This document shows positions 1-13,800 of a stretch of DNA of 64,000 nucleotides, piece after piece. The number at the start of each line of letters is the position of its first letter. The first letter of the stretch is position 1. The notes under the pieces are model-generated. The model saw only the letters and a list, made by a program, of their open reading frames with translations, had not been told where the DNA came from and ran no database searches. The position numbers and the translations under genes were made by a program. This stretch comes from JBHJHP01 sp042219825 (lineage in GTDB: Bacteria; Bacteroidota; Bacteroidia; Bacteroidales; UBA5342): NCBI RefSeq assembly GCF_042219825.1, contig NZ_JBHJHQ010000007.1, positions 1 to 64,000 on the forward strand, given 5' to 3'.

Positions 1-890
1 AGCAACCTGGTTTACAGAGACAGTATTAATGCACTGAGCACAGCCATTGCTTCTGCCGGAACAGACAACACAGCTCTACAGAGTGAAGTTGATGCGATTG
101 AAACAGGTTCAGGACTTGGAACAGACGGAACCTATACCGCCAATGGAACAGCTAACTACATTAGTGGTGCCACCAGTCTGGTGAATGCAGATGATCTGCT
201 GGATGCAGCCATTAAAGAAAATGCTGATTCAGTAGCCAACTACTCAACATACTTTGCATCACAGTCAGACAGCAACCAGGTTTACCGTGACAGCATCAAT
301 GCACTGAGCACAGCTATCGCTGCTGCCGGAACAGACAATACAGCTCTTCAGGGCGAAGTTGATGCAATTGAAACAGGAGCCGGTCTTGGAACAGACGGCA
401 CTTATACCGCCAATGGAACAGCTAACTACATTAGTGGTGCAACCAGTCTTGTTAATGCAGATGATTTACTGGATGCAGCCATAAAAGAAAATGCAGATTC
501 AGTAGCCAACTACTCCGCATACTTTGCATCACAATCAGACAGCAACCAGGTATACAGAGACAGCATTAATGCACTGAGCACAGCCATTGCTGCTGCCGGA
601 ACAGAGAATACAGCCCTTCAGGGTGAAGTTGATGCGATTGAAACTGGTTCAGGTCTTGGAACAGACGGCACATATACCGCCAATGGAACAGCTAACTACA
701 TCAGTGGCGCAACCAGTTTGATGAATGCAGATGATTTATTGGATGCCGCGATAAAAGTAAACAGCGATTCTGTGATCAACTATGCATCATATATCAGTGC
801 ATTACATGATAGTGATCTGGTTTACAGGGATAGTATTAATAACTTAAGTGATTCCATCGCAGCACTAAGAAGTGATCTTGCAGGTCTGGA
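1..890 (+). repeat. 270-bp in-frame tandem repeat array
   Basis: Units span about 1-180 (partial), 181-450 and 451-720, with a diverged partial unit from 721 to about 890. The spacing is exactly 270 bp (90 codons). Units 2 and 3 differ at only scattered positions, mostly synonymous. The high identity suggests recent duplication or gene conversion, and the array continues upstream of the window. Confidence 0.9.
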
Positions 891-1806
891 TCCATTACCT
901 GATCAGACCGGTGCTAATAATCAGGTGCTGATCTCAGATGGTACAAATGCAGGTTGGTCTTCAATTGACAGTGCAAATATTGCGGCTGCAGGAATTTCTA
1001 TAACCAACATAAAAGAAGGTTCGGCAAATCAGTTGTTGTCAACGAATGCTGCCGGTGACGGTCTGGAATGGATTGAAAGAAATACGGTTGGTAAACCAAT
1101 TGAAGCCGGTGATGGATTAAATATTACATCCTTGAGTGACAGTGACAGTATCGCTGTAAATATTGATCCGACTCAGCTTGAAATTGCAAATGATACCATT
1201 CGGATTAAAGATGGTGGTGTAAATACAGCACAAATTGCGGATGGTGCAGTAACCAGCGTAAAAACATCAGTTTCTTTCCCGTCAATAATTACTGCAAATA
1301 CAACATTGACTGCTGCACAGCAGGGGGTTGTACTGGTAAATACTTCAGGTGGAAATATAATTGTTACACTACCCGCTGCAGCTGCAGTTCCGGGTGCAAG
1401 TTTCACGCTTAAGAATACCGGAACCAATACACTGACAGTAGACGGAAACGGAGCTGAAACCATTGATGGTTTGACAACTTCCGATATTTCATCTCAGTAT
1501 GGTTATATAACTGTTGTTTGTGATGGTTCATCATGGTACAAAGTAGCGGATTATATCCCGTCATATTTCCAGAATGTAACACCGGGCGTTGTTCAGGCAA
1601 ACAAAGCTGTTGTTGTGGATAACAACCGTGACATAACTAATTTCAGAAGATTAGCAATAGAAAATACCGGTGCCAACGAAAATGATGCATTTTATTGGGG
1701 TGATCCTGATACCGATGGTACCTGGAGGGCAACCAGAACAGCTGCAGGTTTAAAATTTGAAAAACGTGTAAGCGGTTCATGGGAATATATGATGGAAATT
1801 GAATAA
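1..1806 (+). CDS. Repeat-rich fibre/adhesin-like surface protein, 5'-truncated by the window edge
   Basis: The reading frame is open from base 1, so the true start lies outside the window. The visible 601 residues begin with three and a half copies of a 90-residue repeat (one starts NADDLLDAAIKENADSV; each contains TDGTYTANGTANYISGATSL). Copies start at 181, 451 and 721, and the last is degenerate. After a linker at about 890 comes a Ser/Thr/Asn/Gly-rich region with short beta-type motifs (DGTNAGW, AADGLEW-like GDGLEWIE, IADGAVTS) of the kind found in phage tail fibres and Bacteroidota surface proteins. The C-terminus (AFYWGDPDTDGTWRATR, then SWEYMMEIE) looks like a fibre tip. There are no cysteines in the repeats and no T9SS sorting domain. 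It lies 40 nt before the giant LamG gene and may share its transcript. A role in adhesion or as an extracellular stalk is inference; the missing N-terminus prevents a signal-peptide check. Confidence 0.75.
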   Translation, partial: SNLVYRDSINALSTAIASAGTDNTALQSEVDAIETGSGLGTDGTYTANGTANYISGATSLVNADDLLDAAIKENADSVANYSTYFASQSDSNQVYRDSINALSTAIAAAGTDNTALQGEVDAIETGAGLGTDGTYTANGTANYISGATSLVNADDLLDAAIKENADSVANYSAYFASQSDSNQVYRDSINALSTAIAAAGTENTALQGEVDAIETGSGLGTDGTYTANGTANYISGATSLMNADDLLDAAIKVNSDSVINYASYISALHDSDLVYRDSINNLSDSIAALRSDLAGLDPLPDQTGANNQVLISDGTNAGWSSIDSANIAAAGISITNIKEGSANQLLSTNAAGDGLEWIERNTVGKPIEAGDGLNITSLSDSDSIAVNIDPTQLEIANDTIRIKDGGVNTAQIADGAVTSVKTSVSFPSIITANTTLTAAQQGVVLVNTSGGNIIVTLPAAAAVPGASFTLKNTGTNTLTVDGNGAETIDGLTTSDISSQYGYITVVCDGSSWYKVADYIPSYFQNVTPGVVQANKAVVVDNNRDITNFRRLAIENTGANENDAFYWGDPDTDGTWRATRTAAGLKFEKRVSGSWEYMMEIE

Positions 1807-1846
1807 GGAAAAGGAATACTTTTCTGGTAAACTCTTAATTAGCAAT

Positions 1847-4800
1847 ATGCGTACAGGTAAAGGAAAATATACCTATAACATAAAAAGTATGAGGTCAGTT
1901 GTAACCGTATTATTGTTGGCATTATCTTATGTTGTTGTAACCGCCCAATCCACACTGCAACCGGCAGGGAATACCTTAAATTACGGAACGGGAAATGATT
2001 ATGTAGTTATAGATAACCTTAAGAGTTATGATTTTGCCAACAACGACTGGACTATTGGTTTCTGGGTGAAACCGGAGGCAGGTGCTGCGGCAACTGTTCA
2101 GGGATTGATTACCAAACGGAATAACGGGACCAATATCATGATTCCGACTCCGCAATATAATGATTGGTCCCTGTTGTATGAAACAACGACGGGCTTTTTG
2201 AAATTTTCGTATAATAATACCGCGTCCTTTTCAAGTTCTTATGCCGTCCTTACAAATGATGTCTGGACGCATGTTGCTTTAAGAAAGTCTAACGATACAA
2301 TTTATTTTTTATACGATGGCATCGCCAAAGATACACTGGCACTATCACCATTAATGTCGCACAGGGCAACCATTCCGGTTTATATAGGTTCCGCTCCGGT
2401 AGGAGGAACAAATTATAGCTCCGGATCGTTTTGTGGTTCAATAGATGAGGTTGTGTTCTGGGACAAAGCTGTTTCAGATGCTTCCATTAATCAAATGATG
2501 AACCGGACCCTTACTTCAACATGGGTTAATGCAAATCTATTGGATGCAACCTGGAGCGATATTCTTGCGTATTACAGGTTTGACGATGGGACTCCGTCCG
2601 GTGCAAATGCAGCCGTTGATACCTTAGCATCGGAACTGGATATCATAGCAGGCACTAATACCTATAATGGTGTTTTGAATGGTTTCACATTGTCAGGAGA
2701 CAATGCAAACTGGATTAACTCAAGTGCACCGTTAGGAGTAATTACAAATACGGGTTTATCATTTCCAAGTTACAACAGTGTTATTATTTCCGGAACACAA
2801 ACCGGTGACTGGTTGGGATCTGATCCGGTTATAGAACGTGGTGTTGTTTATAGTACGCTGGATCATTTTGACCCTTATTTTACGAGTGGTTCCGAAATGA
2901 CTTACGTGGCATCTACGGATCTGCTGTCTCAGAACAGTTTTTCCACACAGATAAACGACCTTGTACAGGGGCGGGTGTACACATACAAAGCCTATATTCT
3001 GACCAATTCAGGACATTATGCTTACGGACAGGAACGTATACTTGCGATGGGTGAAGAACCATCCGGTAATGCCATTAATCTGGACGGAACAGATGATTAT
3101 CTGGATATCTTTCTGGAGTCAGCACAGAACACGTCTGAGTGGAGCATCGACTTCTGGGTAAAACCTGATTTATCCATTTCGGGTACCGATAATGTGATCC
3201 TGTACCGTTCGCTGGAGGCATATGGTTACAATACGCTTAGGTTAAATTACGATGCAACGAACGATGAATTTGACCTTAGAATAAGGGAAGGAAGTTCTGC
3301 TTCAGATGCTACAGTAACGGCTAACCTCACAGTTGATCAGTGGAATCATGTGGCCATTATTTTTGATGGTTCTGATATAAAGTACTATCTGAACGGAACA
3401 AATCAGGGGAATATATTTACAGGAGTTACTCCGGCCATATACAATCTTGAGAAATTAATTATTGGTGCTGACGCTGGTCCCGCTAATTACTTTAAGGGTG
3501 AGATTGACGAATTGCATTTCTGGAATGCAGACATATCAACAGATATTAATTCCTTAAGATTTGTTGAACCGGATAAAGAAACCCTTGATGCTGCTGGTTA
3601 TGGCGTTGGATACAGCGATCTTTATCTGTATTATAATTTTAATCAGGGAGAAGCTTACGGAAATAATTCAGGAAGCGGATCCGATCCACAGATTTCACAG
3701 TTAATCGATCAGTCTCAGAATGGTTTTAATGCCACAATTCATAATATGGCCTTGGGTAACTCTGCTTATGGAGATTATCAGAATGATACCATTTCCAACT
3801 TTACGGTTTCAGGACTTTATAATCTTCAAACGCTTGAAACGGTACTGGATTTAAGTCTGACATCTGCGACACTGACCGGATATATCGAAGGACCATGGTT
3901 CGATAATGGTCTGACAACAAGAGGTGTGGTGATTTCAGAACTAGATAATTTTGATCCGAGAAACAGTGCCGCGGCCGATACCATAATGTTTTATTCAACG
4001 GATCCCTTATCCAAAGACACGTTTACGATACAGGTTGACGGACTGGAAGTCAATACCCGGTATTTCTATCGTGTTTTTGCCTTGTCAAATGAAGGGGTGC
4101 TGACATATGCCAATCAGGAAGAGTTAATAACAAGTATTGATCCTCCCGGTTATGCTTTAGATTTTGACGGGAACGATGATCGTGTTCAGACTCCTGTTAC
4201 AAAAAGTGATCTGGGTAATGATTATACGATAACTCTCTGGATGAAATACGAAGGAGATCCGACCGGTAATTACTATTCTCCGATTATTGGTGCTTATGAA
4301 GCTGCAGGGAACTCTGATTTTTCAATTGCAAAAGATTATGGCAATGCACAGTTTTATGTGCGTGACGGTTATGCCAGAGATAACTGGGGTGCAGGAACAA
4401 CTGCATTTGATGGAAAGTGGCACCATCTGGCGTTCCGAATGGTTGATGGCATTGGATACCTTTATATAGACGGAGAACTGCTTTCATTCGATGATTTTAA
4501 TGGTGCTGCCGCAGCAGAACAAATCAACATAGGTTGGGATCAGCGATACAACAGGGCTTTTGATGGAAAAATTGATGAAGTCCGTATATGGAATGTTGCA
4601 CTTGATATGGATGACATTCGTAATATGATGGACAGAACCATCGATAACGATTACATCACGAATAATCTTTCAGGTGTATCAACTGCATCATTGCTTGCTT
4701 ACTACCGTTTTGATACCGGATTACCGGAAGGTGATAACTCAACAATTTCTGTTGTACAGGATTTCAGTAGCAGTGGTAATACTGCCACAATGTCGAATTT

Positions 4801-7800
4801 TGCACTGACAGGTGGAAATTCAAATTTCGTATATTCTGAAGCAGCCTTAGGTCTTCAGACCATGAATCAGAATATGCCTGTATCGGGAACGTCTGCTACG
4901 CTGAAAGGTGCAGTAACGGGGATATGGACAGTTAACGCTCCAACATCCGGTGGTTTTTGTTATTCTACTACAAAATCATTTAACTATCACAGCCAGTCAA
5001 AAGTTGCAGTTACTTTCAGTAACGATACACTCACAGCTACTATAAATTCACTTACCAGAGGTGAAACGTACTATTACAGAGCTTTTGGGGTCAACGGAAC
5101 AGATACAGTATGGGGAAATGAAAACAGTTTTGTTGTGGAAGACGACGTGCCGGGAAATGCCATTTGGCTCGACGGTACTAACGATCTGATTATTAGTTCA
5201 GATAATATTGATATCAGTAGTCAGTCGTTTACACTTGAAACATGGGCAAGAAAGTCTGATGTAAACGCCAGGGGTTATTTCTTTGGACAGGGAATTGCCG
5301 GTACAAATGAAGCTTTATATGTTGGTTACAGAGATGCTAATACACTCACCATTTCATTCTACGGGAACGATGTGAATATTGATGTTAACCCGGATGATCT
5401 ATGGCATCATTATGCATTTGTGTATGATGCGGCAACCAAGACCCGTCGCATCTATATGGATGGAAATTTGTTGACAACATACGCCAACACAACCAGGGAA
5501 CATTTCCTTGGAACAGGTGATTTTTATGTTGGCGGTGGTTTCATGTATGCAGGTGGCTATAATGCGGATGAATTTAACGGCGAAATGGATGAAGTTCGTG
5601 TATGGAAGGCAGTGCTTGACCGGTCGGATATCCGCAGCTTAATGACCCGGACTATCGATCAAACCTGGACTGATGCTAACCTGTCAACAGCCACATGGAG
5701 TAATCTACAGCTGTATTACAGACTGGATCAGGGTATCCCGTCCGGCGACAATAATCAGGAAAGAAGAGTTTTTGATTATTCAGGTAAAGGAAATGACGGG
5801 TATGCCGTTAATATGAATTATGCAGGAAGTTCATCAAATTATGTGGCTTCCGGTGCAAACATTGGTGTTGAAATTACAGATTTAACAGTTGGTGAGACAA
5901 CGGCATCATTTGATGCAGAAACGACAGGGATTTGGGTATCCGGTGCTACACCTGATGAAGTAGGATTTTATTATTCTACCCATTATGCATTTCAGGCTGC
6001 CTCGGGAACACTGGTTTCTTCAACTTTGTCTGGAAGTACTTTTTTCGGATCAATTTCTGGATTAGACAGTGCAGAGACTTACTATGTAAAAGCATTTATA
6101 AAATTTGGAACAGATACTACTTGGAGTCCGATGAAACCTTTCGTGACTGCAAGCAATCCCCCCGGGAATAATCTGCTGTTTGATGGCGCAAATGATTATG
6201 TATCTGTTCCCTTTGACAATACCCTGGATGTCACATCCAACTTTACGGTTGAAGCCTGGGTAAAAGGAACCTCGGAAAACTGGACCGGTTGGGATGGCAT
6301 TGTTTATAAACCCAACAGTTATTGGCTCAGAACGCAGGGTGGACAGAAAAATATGTACTTCTATGTGTACGCTGATGGTGGCTGGCGTAATGTTCAGTAT
6401 GTCGCTCCAACGGGTTTCGATATAAGGGTATGGCACCACTACGCCGGTGTTCTGGAAAATGATACACTACGCATTTTTGTGGATGGCGTGATGTACAATG
6501 AAGTAGCCATGAACAATACCATTGACGCTACCGATGAGAATTCTTTGTATATTGGATATACAGGATATTTTGATGGTAATATCGATGAAGTCCGGATTTG
6601 GGATACCGATCTTTCGACCGATGACATTAAAGAGATTAAAAACCGTACCTTAACCGAAAGTTGGGTTAATTCCAACATGACCAGTGCTAACTGGACAAAC
6701 CTTAAAGCTTACTACCGTTTTGATCAGGGAATACCCGGCGGCGATAATACAGATGAGACCTTCTTCTACGATTTTTCTTCTTACGGGAACCACGGCTCTC
6801 TCATGAATTTTGATTTAACAGGTTCAACTTCCAACTGGGTGGCTTCGTCAGCTTTTCTGGGAGTTGAAACTCACGAAGTTGTAGCCATAGGGTTTGATAA
6901 TGCAACTATCAGGGGTAGCCTGACAGGAACCTGGTATGATAATGTTGATGCTGTTGGTTTGGTTTACAGTGCCACCCAGGGATTTGATCCTTCTTTGGCA
7001 AATGGTGTGGATATTTTTGAAGAAGTTGCACAGCCTGAGGAAATAAACGGTGATGAATTTACCATTGATATCGCCGGTTTGGTTAGCGGTAAAAAGTACT
7101 TTTTCCGCGCTTTTGCACGAATTAATGGAGTAACAACATATGGTGAAGAAAAATTCTTTGCCACAGCTATTAATCCTCCCGGTAATGCGTTGGCCTTCGC
7201 TGGAGATAATGACTATGTTCGGGTATATAATACCGAAACCATTTCTCCGACCGATGAAATAACAATTGAGTTATGGACTAAAAATATTGGAGCAACCTGG
7301 TCAGATTATTATTGTCTGGTCACTAAAAGAGATGCTTACTGGTTGCTTCCTGTCAGGGGTTCAAAGCGGTTATACTTCAGGGTATATAATCAGGACTTAT
7401 CTTACAGACAAATCAACTTTTACATTCCGCAGGGAATTGATCTGGAAGATTGGCATCATTATGCCTTTACCTATGACGGAAGTACCATGAAAATGTACAT
7501 CGACGGAAAGTTGATGCAATCAGGAAACTTCGGAACAACATTACCTATTAATCAGTCAGACTACAATCTTAGAATTGGTCGTTCTACCGGAAATAACTAT
7601 TATGAAGGTAGGATAGATGAGGTGCGTATCTGGCATAAGGCTTTAACTGCCAGCCAGATAGATTACATTAAAAACAGAACAATAGATAAAGAACTTGTGA
7701 ATGATATGATCGGTTTGAACTGGACCGACCTTGGGGTTAACTTCAGATTTGATCAGGGAATAGCTGACGCAGAGAACCCGGGAGAACATTATCTGTATGA

Positions 7801-10800
7801 TTTCAGCGGTAACGGCAACCGTGGTATTCTATTCAACTTTGACCTTGTTGGATCTGCCTCAAACTGGGTTGGTTCAGATGCTGCATTGGGTGTTACAACC
7901 TTAACTGATTTTGATTTTGTAACAGGAACCGGAACGTTTAATGCTGTAACCACAGATTTGTGGCATGGCAACTTTACTGACAGAGGAATTGCCTATAGTG
8001 ACATACTGAATTTTGCGCCATCAGAAGGCGATGCTTTTTCAACAAGATCGAGTTCAACGCCTTTGGCTCAGGATACTTTTAATGCGGTTGTCAATGGGCT
8101 TACTTCCCGTGAAATGATATTCTATCGCGGATATGCTACTACTGATAATGTTCATTATGCCTATGGTGAATCCCAGGCCTTTGTTCCTGGAATAAATCCT
8201 CCTGGAAATGCTCTGGATTTTGATGGATCAGACGATTATATTCAGGTTGGCCACTCCGGTTCTGTAAGTCCGGAAGAGGAATTAACCGTTGAATTGTGGG
8301 CAAAAAGTGATAATGCATTATGGTCAAGTTACGGTATGGTTTATAAACCTAATGAATACCGTTTGTTACCTTATCCTAACAGCGACAGGATTAACTTTCT
8401 TGTTTATACATCTGATAATTCATACCGTCAGGTGACTTATGATCCGCCGGAAAGTTTTGATCTGACACAATACCATCATTATGCCGGAACTTACGATGGA
8501 TATGAAGTAAGAATTTATGTGGATGGCTTCCTGAAGGCTAGCGAGGATTATGGTACATTTATGCCAATCAGGGATGATCAGCAAAACGATCTTTTGATAG
8601 GCCGCTACAATGGTACCAACCATTTTCAGGGTCAGATGGATGAACTTCGTATCTGGAAGAAAGCATTAACAGCCGAAGAGCTTCAGGAAGTGATGAGCCG
8701 GACTATTGACAGGTCATATGTGGATAGTCTAGGACTGACGACCCTGACCTATGATGATCTGGGCATGTATATGCGTTTCGATCAGGGTGAAGCGGGTGGT
8801 AACAATACCAAAATACCAATTGTATACGACTATACCGGAAATAAAAACTTTGGTGGTTTTAACAACTTTACACTGTTGACAACGAACTCTAATTTTGTAC
8901 AGTCAACGGCAGGAATTGGTGTGGCTACACAAATTGCTACTGGAGTAAGTTTTGATCAAGCGACTCTAAACGGTGAACTGACAGGTATTTTCTACGAAGA
9001 TGTAACCGAAAAAGGTTTTGTTTATTCTGATGTGTCATTCGATCCGTATGCTCCGGGTGGAGCCTCATTAACCAAATTAAGTGTACCTGGTATTGAACCG
9101 GGTGATTATAATGCTGATCTTACAAATCTGGGCTTTTTGACTGATTATTATTACAGGGCATATTATAAAACCGGTTCATCAGATTACATCTATGGTAATG
9201 AAAGAAGATTTTCAACAACACTGAATCCTCCGGGATATGCACTGCATTTCGACCGTTCAGACGACAGGGTAAACATCTACGACCTTGAAATTAATGATAA
9301 GGATACGGTTACAGCAGACTTCTGGATGAACTGGGAAGGTAACTATAATATGATGCCGGTTGGTTTTAATAATTACGGTTTAAGGTTCATAGGTGGATTT
9401 TTTGGCTTCTTTACAAACAGCAATGACCTTTACGGTATGGCAAATGCCGATGAGTTGGCCAATAAATGGGTTCATGTTGCAGCTGTATTTGTAAGAAACG
9501 ATGTGGAAGCATCGAAACTGTACATTAACGGTGTTGAACAGAAGCTTGAAAGACGATATACGCCACCAACTGAACGTGAGCTCAGCGTGGATTTCAGAAT
9601 CGGTACCATGAATAACTCCAATGGTGATGACTTTCAGGGAACGATTGATGAATTCAGGTTCTGGAATAAGGAACTTACTTCAGTTCAGGTCAATGAGGTA
9701 ATGGACAGAACACTGGATAAACCTGATGTGGATTCCATTGCAGGTCTGTCATGGGATAATAACCTGCTGGTTTATTATCGTTTTGACCAGGGTAATGCCA
9801 ACGGTGACAATACCGGCATGACAGAAATACGTGATCTGAGTAATTACGGACATAATGGGGAAGTACTCAATTTTACACTGACTGGTGACAGAGGAAATAT
9901 TATTGTTTCCAATGCACATATTGGTGTAAAAACAGTACCGGATGTAACCGATCAGGTGAATGATGAGGTAAAACTTTACGGAGAAATAACAGGAATCTGG
10001 AATACAACATTTACCGACAGTGGTTTTGTATATTCCACAACAAAATATTTTGTACCTGAAACTGAAGGAACATACGTGGGTGCTGATCTGGCTGAATCCG
10101 GAAATCAGTATGCAAAAGTTGTTACCGGATTACCGAATTCCACCAAATATTATTTCCGGTCTTACGTGGTTTCGGAATGGGATACACCAGGTGGTACAGT
10201 GAGTGATACGGTTTACGGTATTCAGAAAGAATTCCTGACAGCCGGGGTTTATACTACAAAAAAATATTACAACCTTCAGGATGACCAGATTGAGCTTTAT
10301 TATCAGCTTGTTGGTACACCGTTGTCAGGTTCTCTTACATCAGGTATAAAGTACTCTACTACAGAAGGTTTTGATCCTGTATCAACGGGAACTTCCGTGG
10401 TTGGATCAGCATATGCGTCTGATACCTTGTCTTCGTTGTTAACAGGATTAACCGAAGGAACAACTTATTTCTACCGGCCTTATGTGACTAACGGAAGTTC
10501 AACACTCTATGGTGATGAAGCATTCTTTGTGGCAGGATGGAATCCTCCGGGAAATGCACTGGTTTTCGCAGGTTCAGACGATCATATTGTTGTTGGCCCT
10601 GCAAACGAAGTGATTACTTCGCAGAACTTTACGCTTACAACCTGGATTAAATACAGTTACACAGGTCTTGGTACAATATTTAAAGCACCAAGGTTCGGCA
10701 GTACTGCTTATACCATTGCACTTTATATAAACCGAAACAGTCTGAACCAGACAGTCCCCGGAAAACTCAGTGTTCAGTTCCTGAATGAATCGTATGATTC

Positions 10801-13800
10801 CGAAGAAGTAGCTTCTGTCAGCAGTGATTTTAACGACGACAAATGGCACTTTGTGGCTGTTACCATGGGAGAGGAAGGGCTGAAGCTGTACGTTGACGGC
10901 GTACTTGAAGGTGAATCTACTTACCGTTTATATACTGCAGGATTTGGATCAAGCCCTGCTTATATTGGTATGTATGATCCAAATTATAATGAGTATCGTG
11001 GTGAAATGGATGAGTTCAGAATTTGGAAAAGGGAACTGAATGTCTTCCAGTTGGATCAGATGATGTATCGTACCATTGATGAAGATTATGTGAATGACAG
11101 TATTTCAGGTATTTCCTGGGACGACCTGTTGCTTTACTATCGTTTCGATCAGGGTGTGGCAGGCGGAACCAACACTACAGAAGATCAGGTATTTGACTAT
11201 TCAAAATATGCATGGCATGGTACATTGAATTATTTCGATTTGACAGGAACCAATGCTAACTGGATTGAATCTACGGCTCCACTGGGCGTTGAAACCATGG
11301 ATGCCAGCGCGGTTTATACATTGGGAGAAGCAACTATGCAGGGTAATCTTACCGACTTATGGTACACTGCACCCGTTGATACAGGTTTTGTTTATTCCAA
11401 TACGCAGGGATTTGATCCTCCTACAGGAACTGCTATTGATGCGAACGTGCATGTTAATGATTCATTGTTTACAAGAACATTGACAGGCCTTGATCCGGTT
11501 CTGAAATATTATTACAGAGCATATGCTACTGCAGCCAATGGAAGAACAACATACGGAATTGAGAGAACATTTATACCCGGTGGCGTAAATACCCTCGATA
11601 CACTTGGATTTATTGATGGCGATAACGCAGAGGTGTTTGGTATGGTAACGGGAGACTTTACAGGAATAGCCGGAGATACCGGTGTGTGGTATGCACCTGT
11701 TCCAGATTTTAATCCTGCTTCATATCCTTCGAATTATGCAGTGTATAGTGGTGGAAGTACCGATACCTTTATGGTTGACCTGACAAATCTGGATGCCGGT
11801 AGAACTTATTACTATCGTGCGTTTGTTGATGTAACCAGTGGTTCTTTTACGGGAAGCCGTGTCTTTGGAGAAGAACGTTCATTCCGTACGCTGTCAAATC
11901 CTCCTGGTAATGCAATTGATCTGGACGGAGCGAATGACTTTATTAACATGTTCAGTGTAGGTGAAGCTATTGGAGAAACTGCAGCTAGCGGATATACATG
12001 GGAGGCATGGGTGAATTCCGGAATCGAAACCGGTGATCGTACCTTGTGGAGCATGACAGACACACTTGGTGATTATGAACGTGTCTGGCTCCAGTCTGTT
12101 AATCATAATTCAGAAAGACATCTTAGATTAAGACTCGACAATACATATTATTACTCTACAACGACAATTGAAGATTCTTTATGGCATCATATCGCGTTAA
12201 CCGTTGATCCGGTCACACCTAAAACAAGGCTTTATGTGGATGGAGAAATGGTACTTGATCTTGATGTGGCTCATACCATTGAATTGTATGATATTGCGGC
12301 TGTAGGAGCCCGGTTGTATGATTTAAGAAATGTGGACAGGTTCTTCGATGGTTCATTTGATGAAATCAGAGTCTGGGATCATGCTTTAACCCAAAGCCAG
12401 TTGCAGCAAATGATGTATCGCACTATTGATCAATCCTATGTTGATACAGATGTTTCTGCATTGAACTGGAGTGATCTGATTGCATATTACAGAATGGATC
12501 TTGGGTTGCCGGGTGCCAATAATGATGAGTATTACGAATTGCATGACCTTTCGGGGAATAATGTAAACGCATATCTTACAGATTTGGCATTGAGTGGTGC
12601 CACTTCAAACTGGATTTTCTCCGGAGCACCGTTAGGTGTGACAACAGAATCTGCAACATCTTACACGGATGACGGTGGAAACTTTTACGGTGCCATAACA
12701 GGTGTGTGGTATTCCGCGCCTATGGATTCGGGTATTGTTTACAGTGTTGTTTCAGGTTTTGATCCGGATACTGCGACAAAAGTAAGCAGTGGATTATATA
12801 CAGCAACCGATACCTTTAAAGTTGAAATGCGTGATATCTTCACTCCGGGTCAGTATTACTATTACAGGGCATATGTTCAGGTAAGTGACAGTATATGGAC
12901 ATATGGAAATGAAAATGCTTTTTACGCCGGTGGCGTGATAACTCTTGACTCGGTCGCTAATCTGACCAGCGTGGAAGCGACTTGTTTTGGTGAAGTTGTT
13001 TCAGCTTTCCCAACTGCGGTGGATACGGGTATTGTATATTATCTGGTTGAAGGTTCTGATCCCGATACGGTTAACTCATCACAGTATGTTTCAACCGTAC
13101 AACAGAATGTTTCAATGTATCAGTCTGTGCTGACAGGCTTAATACCGGCTACAAGATATTATTACCGGGCTTATGTTGATCTGGGAAGCGGAAATTATGT
13201 GTTTGGTGATGAGTATTCATTTATTACAGTTTCCACACCTCCTGGCAGAGCCTTGGATCTGGATTTGACAAATGATTATGTGGAAATCAGTCACTCTACC
13301 GATCTTAACCCAACTACTCAAATGTCCTATAGCTTGTGGGCTAAAAGTAATTATGATCTCTGGACAACAGCCAGTGGCTATGGTGTGATGTTGAGCAAAG
13401 GTGAGGCATACTTGTTTAGAGGTTCGAGAAATTCTAAACAAATTCAGGCTTACTTTTATTTTGAAGGGTCAGGATGGCGTAGCCTTACCTATAACCCGGA
13501 AGAATATTTCCAGATTGATGAATGGCACCAATACGCTGTAACATTTGACGGGAATACGTTTGCACTTTATGTGGATGGTGATCTGAAATCATCTACTACT
13601 AATTACAGTGGATATACGATAAGGGCTAATAATACAAGTGTTCAGATTGGACATGATTCACGCTATACAAATCAGAACGATCAGAATTTCAGGGGGCAGA
13701 TTGACGAATTGCGGATCTGGAATATCGGATTAACCCAGTCTCAGATTGTTGCGATGATGGATCGCAGCATCAGTGAAGACTATCTGGCAGCAGATGTTGC

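Noticed and set aside
1..890. CRISPR-like regular repeats
   Set aside because: The unit is 270 bp, fully coding and without unique spacers.
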